In this document: piece by piece, positions 1-12,724 of the stretch
Position numbering within the stretch: position 1 is the first letter of the stretch
Layout of the letters: each line of letters begins with the position of its first letter
Assembly: GCA_014773175.1 (NCBI GenBank)
Contig: VXCM01000048.1
Span: forward strand, 347,353 to 411,352
Length of the DNA: 64,000 nt
Source of the DNA: Lucifuga dentata
Taxonomy: Eukaryota > Chordata > Actinopteri > Ophidiiformes > Bythitidae
Reading direction: 5' to 3'
Position numbers and translations under genes: made by a program
Notes under the pieces: generated by a model
What the model saw: the letters and a program-made list of their open reading frames with translations, nothing else
Database searches by the model: none
Told to the model about the DNA's origin: nothing

Positions 1-45
1 CTAAGACAAATTCTGCCAACCAGCGTCAAAACTCACAGAACTCAC

Positions 46-2756
46 CTTTTTCAGGTAACTCTGTATATCCTTTTCCGACCAGAGCTTGTAGAGAATCAGA
101 GCGGCGGCTTTGCTGGATTTGGGGAAATATCTGAGAGGGAGAACAACAAAATACTTTTAAAATGGTTCAGAACTTAATACCTTTATTACAATGATTTTCT
201 CTAAGTCTGTATTTTGAATGGAATTTTCTGCACATGCATTTGCAGGTGCTTCCCCTCTCTGCTTACATGTTTTGGCTGAGATCGTTCAGTGAGTTGATCA
301 GGTTGTTGGTTAACATCAGCTTGCTTTGTTCGGGATCCTTTAGAAGCAGGCAGTGTGCTGCTTGGCACACCATAGCCAAAGTGTCATCTGACTCATTTCC
401 TTCCTTGGTGCCTGAACTCAGGATGCCCAGCAGTTCTGGGAGAACTTTACGGACTTCAGAAACAAGACAAACAAAAGCCATTGGCTACTTAGCATGTGCA
501 AACACAAATGCAAAAAAAGATTACATTCCCAAAGCATGGAAGAAGATCTGTGTCTACTTTGACACCTATACTGACAGTCAGTATGTTTACATGTACACTG
601 TACTCAGATTTTTGTCTGTACTGCGGTTAAGAAAAAAAAAAAAGGCAAGTAAGCTGTGTACATAGAATTCATAGGATTCATTCCTTTGCTGAATATACTG
701 TACATAACTCATTGTTTAATCTCTGTATGAGGGAAAGCACGCTAGGAGAGGAAATGCATACAGACAATGCTTCCTTTAATTAATAAACATAATACTTTAC
801 ATGCTTGAACAAATCAATTTACAACTACATAATATACAGTAGTTCTGTCACAGTAAACCAATCTTTATGCCAATTTCTGTCTAATTATGGTGTTGCATAA
901 TATTTGAAAAAAAAGAAAAATCAATTTCTTGCCTGACTCAGAGTGAAATCTAGGTTTTAATGTGCATGTAAATGTATTGTTTGAAGTAAAAATCATTGTA
1001 GAACTACAGTGAGTTTGTTGATCTCTTTGAAATGTCTTGTGATCTCAGCATTTTGTCAAATTAACAGCTGTCTGTCATTGGCTTCTTACCCATGGCAGCC
1101 TGAAGTTGTGGGTTCTTGGCCAGGTTTCCTACCAGAGCCACCATGTTTCTCTGCAAGTTGACTTTGGTTGACTTCAAAAGAGGAGTAATAACCTGCAGAC
1201 CGTTCAGTTTCTGCACGATAGTCTGGCTCATCACACTGGAGACCTATGAACACACAAAACCTCATCAGTCCTTAATTAATTAAACAATAATGAATGTGTG
1301 CATATATCCAAAGATCCACACATTCACGTGTAGAAAAAATATTTATAATAATAAATTCAAACATCTACACCAAAAAAAGTGTTTGTCCTCTGTTGACTGA
1401 CAGAGATGTTTTTTCGTACAATGCCTTGATGTGCGGTAAGGTTCTGCATTGTTCCACAACAGGCTTCCTGTGTCTCTTCTCGTTGGCTGGATTCAAGCAA
1501 AGACAAGTAACTCTGCAGCGTTTGGGAGTGGATGAGCCAGCCTGCTCCAGCAGGGTGTGGATCCTCCACAACTGGAAAGTCAAAATGGCGCTAGACCGGA
1601 AAGAAAGCAGATCATCTTTAACCAGAATTGTCATAGATAGAGTTGTTCAGAGGCAGAATTACACTTTGGGCTTTCTGTGGAAACATGAAATAGATTTGAA
1701 TGACAAGTATCTCACTCTGTGGTTATGCTTGGTCCAGTGTGACTCAACACATGATGTACACTAAAGCCTAATCGCTTTTCATTTTATTACTGGATGCACT
1801 TGTTTAATAATAAAGGCAGTAAAATTCTACAGAATTTACAAGGCTGCACAACGTCAAAGATTAGATTTTACAAATCTCTTGAGGCTGTTGAGAATTTCAG
1901 CCAGTCATAACTTAACTATTCATTCTTGGAACAATTACCAACAAACACTGACAGCTCCTGTCTAGATGTATATCTGATAAGCCATCATTACATAACCTTT
2001 TTGTCCTGGTTGATTACCGATATGTGCATTCGTTCTTGTCTCACCTCATGTTCCAGCATTTTGCTCTGTGGACTGAAGCAGCTGATTGGGCCCGTGTTGC
2101 CCTGGCTGTGGCCCTTGTTGACCGTCTTGGCCAAAGCTGTGATCCTGTTGAACAGAGCTGGAGCCTCGGCTTCCAGCTGGAAGGTCAAGTTGTGCAGGAT
2201 GCACACACAGTTTTCCACAGACTATTTCAACAGTGAGAGATGAAAGAACACACCAAGTAAAGATACATTCACATACAGGTTACTTATTTTTGGTCTACGC
2301 TGATGAATAATTAATTATTAAGTTGCACAAGGGGACAAAAAAAATATCTGCAACACCTGTCATGCTCTCCAATCTAATCCACTGCAATTTGTAATATTAA
2401 GCATTATTTGGCCCATATTTCTCAATCATAAAACTATAAACTGCTGTGTGGTCACATCAAGATAAACCTAACACAGAAAGCACATCTTTTCATGCAGAAG
2501 AAAACTGAGCGTGGCCACATCGTGATTAAAAATGTGTGTTTAGTTATGCTGAGATTACTCTGTGCAAGCTGCAATCATAGGCAACATATGACAACAAAAG
2601 CTATGTAGCTGCAAAACATGTCTCACTACTCAGTTTTGGTTTCATATAAGTAAAGCATGTCCATCATTTAAGGCAGACAAATACTTTCCTGATCTGAGTT
2701 TCACCTTGTGCATATCAGGGTGTGACACCGTATGTGTGAAGAACAAAATAAGAGTG

Positions 2757-2800
<44 letters not shown>

Positions 2801-5556
2801 AGCATGACTCACACACACTTACACAAATACACACACAGAAAGACAGACATATCTGGATTAATAGACAGTATAAATCAACACTATCTTTCTCTCTTACCTT
2901 GTCATCTGGTTTTCCTGCCTCTATGCAATCCTTAACATAGACGACTAAAGAATCAACCAAGCCGCGGCATTTTCTCATGGCCTGTCTGTTGCTTTGCTTG
3001 GCACTGCTGAGGTTTCTGTGAAAATAAAACACAGGATATCAGTTACACAGCATTTTAAGTATTACAAATTAGACAGCTGTTTTTAAAGTCAGAGATATTC
3101 TTGGCAAACACGCACAATACACAGAATTTTACAGTGACAGGCAGACAAAAATAAATGTTTCATGACTTCTTTAACACTGTCAATAAAATTGGTTTAATAT
3201 TTGTTAAATTTGTATGACAGGGTTTTCTGATTTAGGTTTCTGTGATTGAAAAGAATTTTGTTTGGTTTTGGAAGTAAGAAGTGACAAAAAATTGCAGTCA
3301 GGCTAATCATTTCCATCTCTCCCAGAATATTACAGGAAATCAGTCGAATATTTAAAATCACAGCTATGCACCAAATAGCATCAGAACCGTGTTTCCTCAC
3401 TGATGAACACCTGTTACCGGACTCGTCCGTTTGCCTTGAAGTATTTCCTTATTTACATGTCGAGGAAGGAATTAATAAAACAAACCGTCACGCAAAAATC
3501 AAAATCTGTTTCAGTTTGGTGGTAAATTTTAACCATAAGAAATCTGGACAAGGTTATAAACTGTGTTTGACTCATAGGCGTTAGTGATCAATAAATTTGA
3601 TGTATGAGCCTGCTCAGTTCATCAGTTAGTGTATTGAAATGGCGAGTTTTGAGCTGATGTCACACACATTCTGATGGCGTTGCACCTCTTTCTCAAGCCT
3701 CATTTCTCTCTTTTCTCTCCTATATTTGTGTCAATCTCTTAAAATGTGGAGCTCTAAAGCAGCAAACTTTGGTTTCCTTTGCTGATTTAACATGTCCATC
3801 TCACTTTGACACCAGAGGAGGGAGTATAAAGCGTGGCTCTTAAATATGAAGCAGCTCATTTAACACATTGTTACCAACAACGTGTTGCAAACGGGACAGT
3901 GATGTTGCTGATTAGTGTAAGAAAGCTTTATGAATGAGCTTTAATTATCACAGTGCTTATTTAGCGTGACATTGTGTAGTTACTGTGATTTTTTTTTTTT
4001 TTTTTTTTAGGAATTACTGCTTCAGTCCAGGTAAAGCATAAAAGCATATAAAAGAAAAACAAATCTTAAGTGGACAGACAAACCAAAATGGCCCCTTAAA
4101 CCTTGTCTTTATATTTGTTAAAAATCTTGCTGCAGGCTGTTCTGCCTGTTTTAGGTTATGGCAGGTATAAAAAAAATAATAATAATAAAGCAAAAATAAA
4201 GCAAAAATTTGTCCTGCAGTTATGAAATTTACTATAGATATGACTCAGCAAATAATTTACAAGATTGCAATATATTGCTAAAGGTTGACGTCTGGGTCAA
4301 ACTGGCCTCAAACCCAGCAGCCTTTCATAATGCCGACATCCAGACACAAATAAGCAATGTTATATTTGCTTGAGGCATTCTACTGCTTTTGCTTGGCTAA
4401 TCTGCTTCTTTCAACCATGTCGTTCAACACTGACTCTCTTATGTTCTAGCAGCCTCAGTTTATCATAAGTATTTTCTCATGCACATTGCTTTCAGGCAAA
4501 ATTTATCTCTATTGGAAAAATGTCAATATAAAAAGTCAGTCGAGTCAGGAAAGTATGACACGGCCGCGAATGTCAGGCTTAGGGGGATAGAATGCCAAGT
4601 GCATATCAACTTAAACCATCTTTGACTGACTGCTCGGTTATTTTAACTTAATAATAACAATATCAGTTTTAAAAGTTTAAGTTTACTCAGAATCTATGTG
4701 TTAGAATCTGTCCATTGGACAATATGACAAATAATATTTATCATAATACTATATCATACAGTATTGTCTTGTTCATATAGACATCTCTGTTGCACATTTT
4801 TGATATGTACAGCAGTTTGGCATTGTACAAACATATAAGAATATATTTCCTGTTTGGTTTAAAGGCTTTGTATAGGCTTATTTTTAGGCTTTGTATAGCA
4901 TAAATAAGAGAGCTCTAAAGAATAAACACCAAAATGATGAACTGGAATCTTTGCTCACCTTAGGCATCCTGTGGTATTAAAGAAGATCTCAGAGTCTAGG
5001 TTGTTATTAGCAGTTCGGTCAGGACCTGTTGTGTAACGCAGGATCACACACTCCATTAACACAGGCAATGCACTTTTCAGCAGGTCTGGCTTCAGGATGT
5101 CCACTGAGGACAAATTCCACAGAAGGCCTAGAAAGAAAGGACAAACTCAACTGTTTGAACAGCAAATGAGACTTAAGTGAAGATCTATAAAATATGTATT
5201 CACTGATAGAAAAAGCAAAACATAAAGAAATCATACTGTTAATTTATAGACTTGAATATTATCCTGTATCTTCTTCCTTAAATATTTAATCACATGCAAA
5301 GTGTGCATCCATATACTACTATTCCTCATAATCAAATGATTTACTATGCTTGTGATGTAATATGTGGATGCACATATTCATTAAAAAATAAATAAATAAA
5401 AAATGTGGAAAAGCGTAAAGCTAAAGCATTGCTGCACGTGTAAAATTCAAACAATGCTAATTGCTCTTAGCAGTAGCAGCTTTATGACTGACACCAGGAT
5501 GTAAACAGGGTTATACTTCAAGTTAAATAAACGCTTCATTGTCTCTCTTGTCTGCA

Positions 5557-5594
<38 letters not shown>

Positions 5595-8500
5595 CCGCAC
5601 GTGTGAATTTTTCCTGTACAAATGTCAGGTTTTCTGCTAAAAGCAGCTTCTTTCTACCTGTCAGATGTTTCTGTGTCTCTGCACAGTCTGACTCTCTGAG
5701 CAGCTCCGCAGCCTCCGTGACGCCGCCGCAGCGTTGGATCTCCTCCTTGTTGCTGGTGTTTTTAAAGGACAGGTTGCGGAGAGCAGCAGAAGCGGTCTGG
5801 CTGACCTGCAAGTTGGGGCTGTGCAGTAGAGCCACCAGGGGAAGGATCCCGTTGAGCTTCAACACCTGGGAGACAAACAGGTTCAGCAGTTACCAAAGCG
5901 AAGGCACACAATAATTTACCACGACTCAAATAACAGTGATTTATTTTAAAGGGTATTTTGTATTTGTGGTTTTTTTTTCAATAAAGCCTCTAATAAAAGT
6001 ATTTAAGAACCTATAGAGGATTTCAGACACTTCAATTATACCTTGAGAATTGGCAGGTAGAAAATCAACTCCCTTCAGAAGCCCTAGAGAATAATTACAT
6101 CCCATAACGAAATGATAAATTGAGTTTAGACATGGGCTGAGCAGAATGAGAGATTTCTGCCAGGATGACATACCGTGTACTTCAAAATAAAATAAAATAA
6201 AATAAAATGAACATGTTTTCACACATTGTGATGCTTGGATCTAGGAAAAAAAAAAAAAAAANNNNNNNNNNNNNNNNNNNNNNNNNNNNNNNNNNNNNNN
6301 NNNNNNNNNNNNNNNNNNNNNNNNNNNNNNNNNNNNNNNNNNNNNNNNNNNNNNNNNNNNNNNNNNNNNNNTATATATATATATATATATCTATATATAT
6401 ATATATATATCTATATATATATATATAGATATATGTATGTATACACACACATATTTATAATTTTGAGTAATATATTCAATATAATCTTGGTGAGGGTAGA
6501 AGTTCTTTTCAAGCTACATCACCTGCCATTTCTCAAAATCTCTGCACTAAACTGCTGCTACCATTCAGATGAAAATTCCAGGTGTCTGACAACATCCCTC
6601 ACCTCCTCTTTCGCCTTGTCATCAACAAAGGTGTTGTGCTGAATGAACGAAGCCCCGCAATGCTGATAAGTCTCTTGCTCTTTTGAGAGGTACTCCACAG
6701 CCTCCTTCATAGTGATATCAGCCATGCTAATGTGGCCATTAGCCCTGTATGATTAAAAAAAAAAAAAATTAAATCTAAAGGCTACAACCAGAGCATGCAA
6801 TCATACATGCATNTGATTAAAAAAAAAAAAAATTAAATCTAAAGGCTACAACCAGAGCATGCAATCATACATGCATCCCATGTAAAACCAGAAGTATTTT
6901 AGTTCAAGGAAGCTGTATTTTCCCACTCACCCAAAGTCCTCTTTGCTCTTAGGCGCAGATTTTGGCGGTGGTTTGTACGTTTCCTTTTGGCTTGGTGTAA
7001 CGTGGCCATTCATTTTGGGCTGACCTGTACCGTTCACAGCAGGAAGTGGCTGATGCTTGGAGAAGCTGCTTGTTATGAATTGACTCCTGGTTCTTTCTAT
7101 TCTGTGGCTGTTCTTCGTGGAAACGGATCTCTGTGAAGGAACAGTCTGTTTTGGCATGGGAACCTGCCTGCCCAGATCCGGTGCACTGCGACTGTTGATG
7201 GCTTGACCAACTGACCTCGAGCTGATGGGGGCGTAATTCTTGTCATGATGGTAGTAACTCGACACGGCGTTCACGGAGCTCTTCTTCACAGTGGATCCCT
7301 TGGAGTTACTGACTATTTGCCGGTTGATGTTTTTATCCTGGCTTATCTGCAGAGCCAAAAGATACATGTGTTTATAATGAACAAATAATCGTTTTCAGCA
7401 ACTGCACCAGCAAACACAGTTACAAAACAATACAGACTGACTGACAGAGAGCTGGCAAGGGGAAATCAAGCTACGAAAGAAATTTTATCCTGGCAGGGTG
7501 GCAGCTGATAAATTCCTGCCTGAGAAGACAGAAAGACAAGTTTCTGGAAACATTTTGAAGGAATGGGAGGATATTCAACAGCCCATGTTTCTTATTATCA
7601 GCATGTCACCATACATATTAGCTGCAAAAAACAACAACAAAAAAAGCATGCTATCATGGGTGTTAACTATGAATCCACTGAAGTGCTAAACAACTCACAA
7701 GACAGAAATTGTTTGGGACTTTAGGAGCTTCATACATTACGTAGATCATTTCTGCATATTTTTTATTTTTTTTTTACAACTTGATTTGGAGGCAGCATGA
7801 TACTGATTCTTCATCACAACTGCAGGTCTACGTGGAGCCCTTAAAGTCTCAAACAATGGTATTTTTTTCTTATGCACAAATGTTTACAAATACCATTGTT
7901 TGGGATTTTAGGCCATGTTACTTGAGTCAATTCTGGTTTCTCAATTGTCACACTGACTTGGAAAATGTGTAGCAGGATACTGATTTTTCATCACAACTGC
8001 AGGCAGATAACTGTGAGGATTTAACAGAAACAATAAATAATTTATACTTCGACATACTGGGAATTACACTACAGGCTAGAAGTTTGAGGCCAACCCCAGA
8101 TTAAAAAAAAAAAAAGCATCAATAAGCTGTTTGTTTTACAATTTATTGCACAGGAAATGACAAAAATATATAAAATAAATATAACTAATTTTCAAACAAG
8201 AATTTGTCAACAAGAGCACATTACGTAGCCACTATGGCTTAAGAAATGATTTTTAATGAAGGCATGCCCAGTCTGTATTAGTGACCTGGCACGCCTGTTG
8301 TGTTCCAACTCCCTTGCTTATGTTTTTGTTTTTTTTAACATTCTATTCAATAGCCTACTATCTGCCTTCTCCTAGATCATTCTGGGATTAACGTACTACA
8401 CAACATGGTCACGCTATTGCTCTGCAACCACCCCAATGTAAAACATGTAAAGAATTATGAAGAAAGACTCAAAGACACACAATTCCGGTTTACAAATCAT

Positions 8501-9685
8501 TGGTCAAAATTTAATTCTCAACAGGACAACAATCCAAAACATTCATCAAAATTATGCCAACGTTACATCCATTCAAAAGAGAAGCAAAAGGTTTTGAGAA
8601 TTATGACTTGGCCAAAGGGGGTTACTTTGAGTCTCAGCCTGAAATGACTTCAAAGTGCTTTTATGTTGACAAATTCTTCTTGAAAACTAATTAGTTNTCT
8701 CAGCCTGAAATGACTTCAAAGTGCTTTTATGTTGACAAATTCTTCTTGAAAACTAATTAGTTATTTATTTTATTTTTATTTTTTATCATTTCCTGTGCAA
8801 TAAATTGTAAAACAGTATTTTTTTTTTTTTTTTTTTTTNTTTTTTTTTTTTTTTTTTTAATCTGGGTAGGGCCTCAAACTTCTGGCCTGTAATGTATATC
8901 ATTAATGTGAGCTACGGAGTTCTTTATTAATTGTACAGTAAGTCAGCTTGTAGCCTATATATATAGGAACAAATGTGACAATATCAATGTAATAATAAAA
9001 TGCCATAACTTACTTTTAGGGAAATACCATTTCCGAAGAAAACACTTCCATTCAGTGTGCTCAAGGGTGATTTCTGAGAGTCTGTGAACACGCTGTCATA
9101 CAGAGGACCTGAGGACAAATATCAGCTGTTATCAAACTTACAGTAGAGTTGAAGTCATATTGATTGATTGTCTATAAGACCGGCAAGTCTTTCTTAACCT
9201 CCCTTTATGCTTTTGTAAAAGTATTAGAATAATTTATATCCCCCAAAAAAAANAAAAAAAAAAAAAAAAAAAAAAAAAAATGAAAGTCAGTATTACCAGA
9301 GAACAGAGCTCAATAGAAACATGACTTGGTGAGAAGCTGGTTGGGAGCTTATTCACTGAGATCAGACATTTTGTTTCAAAATATAGATATTAAATATACA
9401 AAAACAAAATCTATACATCAAATAAAATCTTAGGCATGTACTTAAAATCGTCACTTTTTATTAAATTTTTTTTTTTTTTTTTTTTACATCCTTACTTGTT
9501 GGAGACTGAGAGGAAGATCCGCTCTTGCTCCCGTGTCTGGACTTGTTTCTCTTTGTAGTCTGAACTTGATCCAGCACTCGCTGCCGACCGGTCCGGTACT
9601 GGTTCGTGGTGGAGGGCAAAGCCAGCGACGTGTTGTCCACATTCCCGATAGAAATGACAGATTTGAGCGGGTCCACGCTCATCAT
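46..9685 (-). CDS. pkp1: plakophilin-1-like armadillo-repeat protein (3' end outside window)
   Basis: Plakophilin 1 is a desmosomal plaque protein that links desmosomal cadherins and desmoplakin in epithelia; it also occurs in the nucleus. Coding exons on the minus strand are 9685-9496, 9108-9014, 7346-6931, 6744-6603, 5865-5658, 5127-4959, 3015-2898, 2221-2045, 1563-1420, 1243-1090, 453-267 and 130-46. All have GT-AG borders and matching phases, giving 695 codons; the final exon lies left of base 1. The N-terminus carries DNTSLALP and GRQRVLDQV, close to the PKP1 head (DNSTLALP, GRQRVQEQV). Exon 3 codes a long Ser/Lys-rich linker. Armadillo repeats follow: EAVEYLSKEQETYQHCGA, ASAALRNLSFKNTSNKEE, GLLWNLSSVDILKPDLL, SVENCVCILHNLTFQLEAE, AGAGWLIHSQTLQSYL and EACCGTMQNLTAHQGI. 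The spacer around IEAGKPDDK matches the PKP1 insert. The start at 9685 is the first ATG of an ATG-ATG pair. Length agrees with PKP1 (about 730-750 aa). Paralogue (a or b copy) not resolved. Confidence 0.93.
2761..2796. repeat. (AG)n microsatellite in pkp1 intron
   Basis: Eighteen uninterrupted AG units. Other simple runs in the window: (GT)n 5561-5593, (AT)n 6372-6427, (ATT)n 18752-18796, (AC)n 24297-24323, (CA)n 30370-30391, (GT/TA/AC)n 31346-31427, (CA)n 33170-33194, (CA)n 44876-44904, (TTTTG)n 49478-49517, (GT)n 52108-52140, (CT)n 52259-52282 and (GT)n 61778-61826. Confidence 0.95.
6262..6371. other. 110-N assembly gap flanked by poly-A and (AT)n
   Basis: The run of N sits inside a pkp1 intron between a poly-A tract (6246-6261) and an AT microsatellite (6372-6427). 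The missing sequence is probably low-complexity. Flanking exons 6744-6603 and 5865-5658 join in phase, so no exon appears to be lost. Confidence 0.95.
8065..8895 (+). mobile_element. degenerate Tc1/mariner-type transposon with terminal inverted repeats
   Basis: The ends are inverted copies: the left reads TACAGGCTAGAAGTTTGAGG near 8069, and the right is its near complement ending at about 8895. A second inner inverted pair contains CAATTTATTGCACAGGAAATG on the left and its complement near 8785. Between them a plus-strand frame (8405-8647) contains QQDNNPKHSSKLC and SKEKQKVLRIMTWPK. This corresponds to the Tc1 transposase block around the second catalytic Asp (family form DNDPKHTSK, then MDWPAQSPDLNP). 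The frame ends before the third acidic residue, so it is dead. The element lies in a pkp1 intron, and an artefactual single-N duplication (8632-8762) falls inside it. Confidence 0.8.
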
Positions 9686-9960
9686 GTTTGCAGTCCTGAT
9701 GGAGCGGCTGTGTGAAGCCCGTCAGCTGCAGCCTGATTGTGTGAGTAATAAAAGCGCACCTTTCCCTGCCCTGCACCATCAGACCGCACCCACGCACAGC
9801 ACAATACACCCGATACATGCAAATCACTTTCTCACGCTCTTTACCTTGGCTTGTCGTGACAAGAAATACCAGTGATGGATCTGTGGCGGACATGCGCAAA
9901 AGATCCGAAAGTTTTCGCTCCCACACTGTGTAAACATCAGCAAGTTTGGTGCATGGCAGC
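9686..9960 (-). promoter_or_regulatory. pkp1: 5' UTR and probable promoter of pkp1
   Basis: This stretch lies directly upstream of the pkp1 start codon and is richer in CpG than its surroundings. No TATA box stands out at a convincing distance. No splice acceptor is needed before the ATG, so the first coding exon may also be the first exon. The promoter call rests only on position and composition. Confidence 0.3.
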
Positions 9961-12724
9961 AGGAAGGTATTAATAATTTATTCAAGTCAGTTCACGTTTA
10001 TTTTATTTATGGGCTGAAGGCATTAACACGTCAGAGATTAATATAACCAGCAATCACAGGATGTAGAACAATTTAAAACAATGTTTCATGTAAAATGATA
10101 AAGAAACACAATAAACCCATAAGGATGAAAATCATCCTGCTATGACTTTATGTCAAGAGTTGGTTTAAAGCTCGTAACTTTAGTGCATTTAAAAGTTAGC
10201 TACTAATTTTTGCAACAATTCAGACAATACTAGAATCGAATTTTTTGTTACAGAACCTAAACAAATCAAGTAAAAGTGAGATTACCTTTATTGACATTAC
10301 TCAGGTAAAAGTAAAAAAGTTTTGATAACTTACAATTAAATGCTACATGAGAAGTCTTGTACAGCAGAAGAAATGTGCCACGTAATCCTTCAAGCAGCCT
10401 TTCTAAAGCATGGACCATCATTTCAGCTCAGATTTATTTACAGAGTAGATCTTTCAAAATTCAAATCCTCTGATTGCTCTATAATAGCATCACTTGTTGG
10501 TTTGTTTTTTTTTTGTTGTTGTTGTTTTTTTGTATTTTTTTTCCCCCAAAAGTAGTTGAGTGCATCAACAAATCTATTTATGCGATAGCTAAGTTGTCTA
10601 ACAATGATAATGCATCGCTTCACTGACATTATCAAGACACTGTCAAGTACATTATTTTGATTTTATAATGTACTACAAAGTTGGCCTAAAGTTAGATTAA
10701 GCTATAAAGTTAAATAACAGAAGTCATATATTGTCTTATATATACACTGGCTTAACTCATGTTTGTACACCAACATAGCAATTTTTATATGTGATAAAGC
10801 TACAGCTGTTATAACAGAAAATGGCCCTGCTGACTGAGGCTTAGAGCATACTGGCTGCCGTTTGTGGACTTGATCCAGTGTATTAACTGTAATATAATTG
10901 TTTAATTTATTTATTTTTTTTCTATATTGGAAAAAGTATAATTATGTATAATCATACCACACCCATGGATAGACCTGACCTACATGTACCAGCTGGTTTG
11001 TGCTTTTACTCACTCTTCTTTTAGCCTAATTTTCAGCGAAGGAAGACAAAGAGCTGTTTGTGAATTCATTTTGACATGAAAAGCCATTTCCATCTGGAAA
11101 GTTCACTAAACTTCACTTACTTTTGAAAATTTACAAAACGTGCACTTTAATTTTATCAATTAAAATGAGAGAAAATAAAATCAACTCTGACCAAAACCAT
11201 GGTTGCCTTATCCATTTTTGTAAAAATCATGAAAACACCTTGACATATTTTCAAGTGTCCTTTGTAATTGGTTGTTTGGCCTCAAGTATATAACCAACCG
11301 ACACTTTTTCACTACAGCAAAATACCTCAGCACTTTTTAGTCTATGATTAGACTGATGCACCAAACAACTCATTGTTCCAAGCAGAATGAACATTTTCTT
11401 CCAAGGGAGAAATGAAACAGCGCCCTCTGGTGGTCAGCCTATGAATGAATTTAATTCATCCATTCGTCAATCATATCCAGATGCACTTATAATATATTAT
11501 TGGATCAGCCAAAAACAATGAATATGATTTTTTTATTGCCTTCAAAGTCATGCTCCTTACAATTTTGAAGTGGAATGAACACGATGAGGTATCGTTTTAA
11601 AAATTCTATGAGCATAAATAAAATAAAAAAAATCCAAAGTAATTTTGAAATTGAGGCAACTAATTAAGAAATGTAAAAATAATAAGAGTAAGCGATTTAT
11701 CAGTATGTTTTTGCTTAGTCATATGTTGTTTTACAGTAAGAATTGTAAATATGTAATACTAATTGTAGTGTACATAAAATGAAATGTTTAATTTTAATCC
11801 AAGAAGGATTGCACTCTTTCATTTTCTAAACAACACAACGCAAAAGTGATGAATGTGGATTGGCTGATAGATTTGAGAAATTTTCCAAATGCAGGACAGT
11901 GAACATGATAGATGGGACACGTAGGGTTTGTCCCACTTCCTCTACTGCATGCACTGAAAAGACTCAAACAGTACATTAGGATTCTAAGAAATGCAGCTGG
12001 GAACAGAAAAAAGTGATGACGATAACCTACAGAGTGTCTAAGGAGTTCCATGGAGTCGAGAATGCAGGAGAAGTTTAAGTAATGTAAACGTGTGTATAAA
12101 AATAAACCAGCAAATACACTCTGGAATCTTGGAGTTGTGTTGAGAACTTTCTATTGTTTTAACAATATTCTGTATGTTGCAGAATTATTTCTTTTTCTTT
12201 TTTCTTTTCTTTTTTTTTTTTTTTTTTTTNTTTTTTTTTTTTTTTTTTGTTGATTCTTCACAATAAAAAATTAGAAAAGGAAGCAGGAAATTAAAAACAG
12301 AAATAAATGGTCCCACTGACATTACTAATGGTGGAATGCAAGTTGGACCTGAGGGGGTTCATACTTTAGCATGGGGACAAGCCAAAAAAACCCAAAAAAA
12401 CTTACAAACATAAATGCCACATTTATCATAATGCAGGGTGTGTCACAAAAAGTATCACTGTGTAATCAGTAGGATAACCGCAGAGGTGCATAGATCGAAA
12501 TCTCGCTCTAACAAAGGCTAAGTAGATAAAATGTATAAAAAAATGTCACTGCACGTCCTGCGCTACCTTCAGAAACGCTGTTCAGTTATGTTGTGCAAAT
12601 GTAAATTTCAAGAGCATAAAATACATTAAGAGCAGTGGTGAATAATTCGTGTCAATCATTCTTAAAGCTAATTTCAAAGGCTTTCTTTCAATAAGCCTAC
12701 TTTGCCCCACCTGAAATGGCTGTT
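9961..12724. other. pkp1-smpd2 intergenic region, no gene seen
   Basis: AT-rich sequence between the pkp1 promoter and the smpd2 stop codon. It holds the smpd2 3' UTR at its right end, a poly-T tract broken by an N at 12230, and scattered homopolymers. The frames over 60 codons here have no recognisable domain or codon pattern. I see no RNA gene. Confidence 0.6.
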
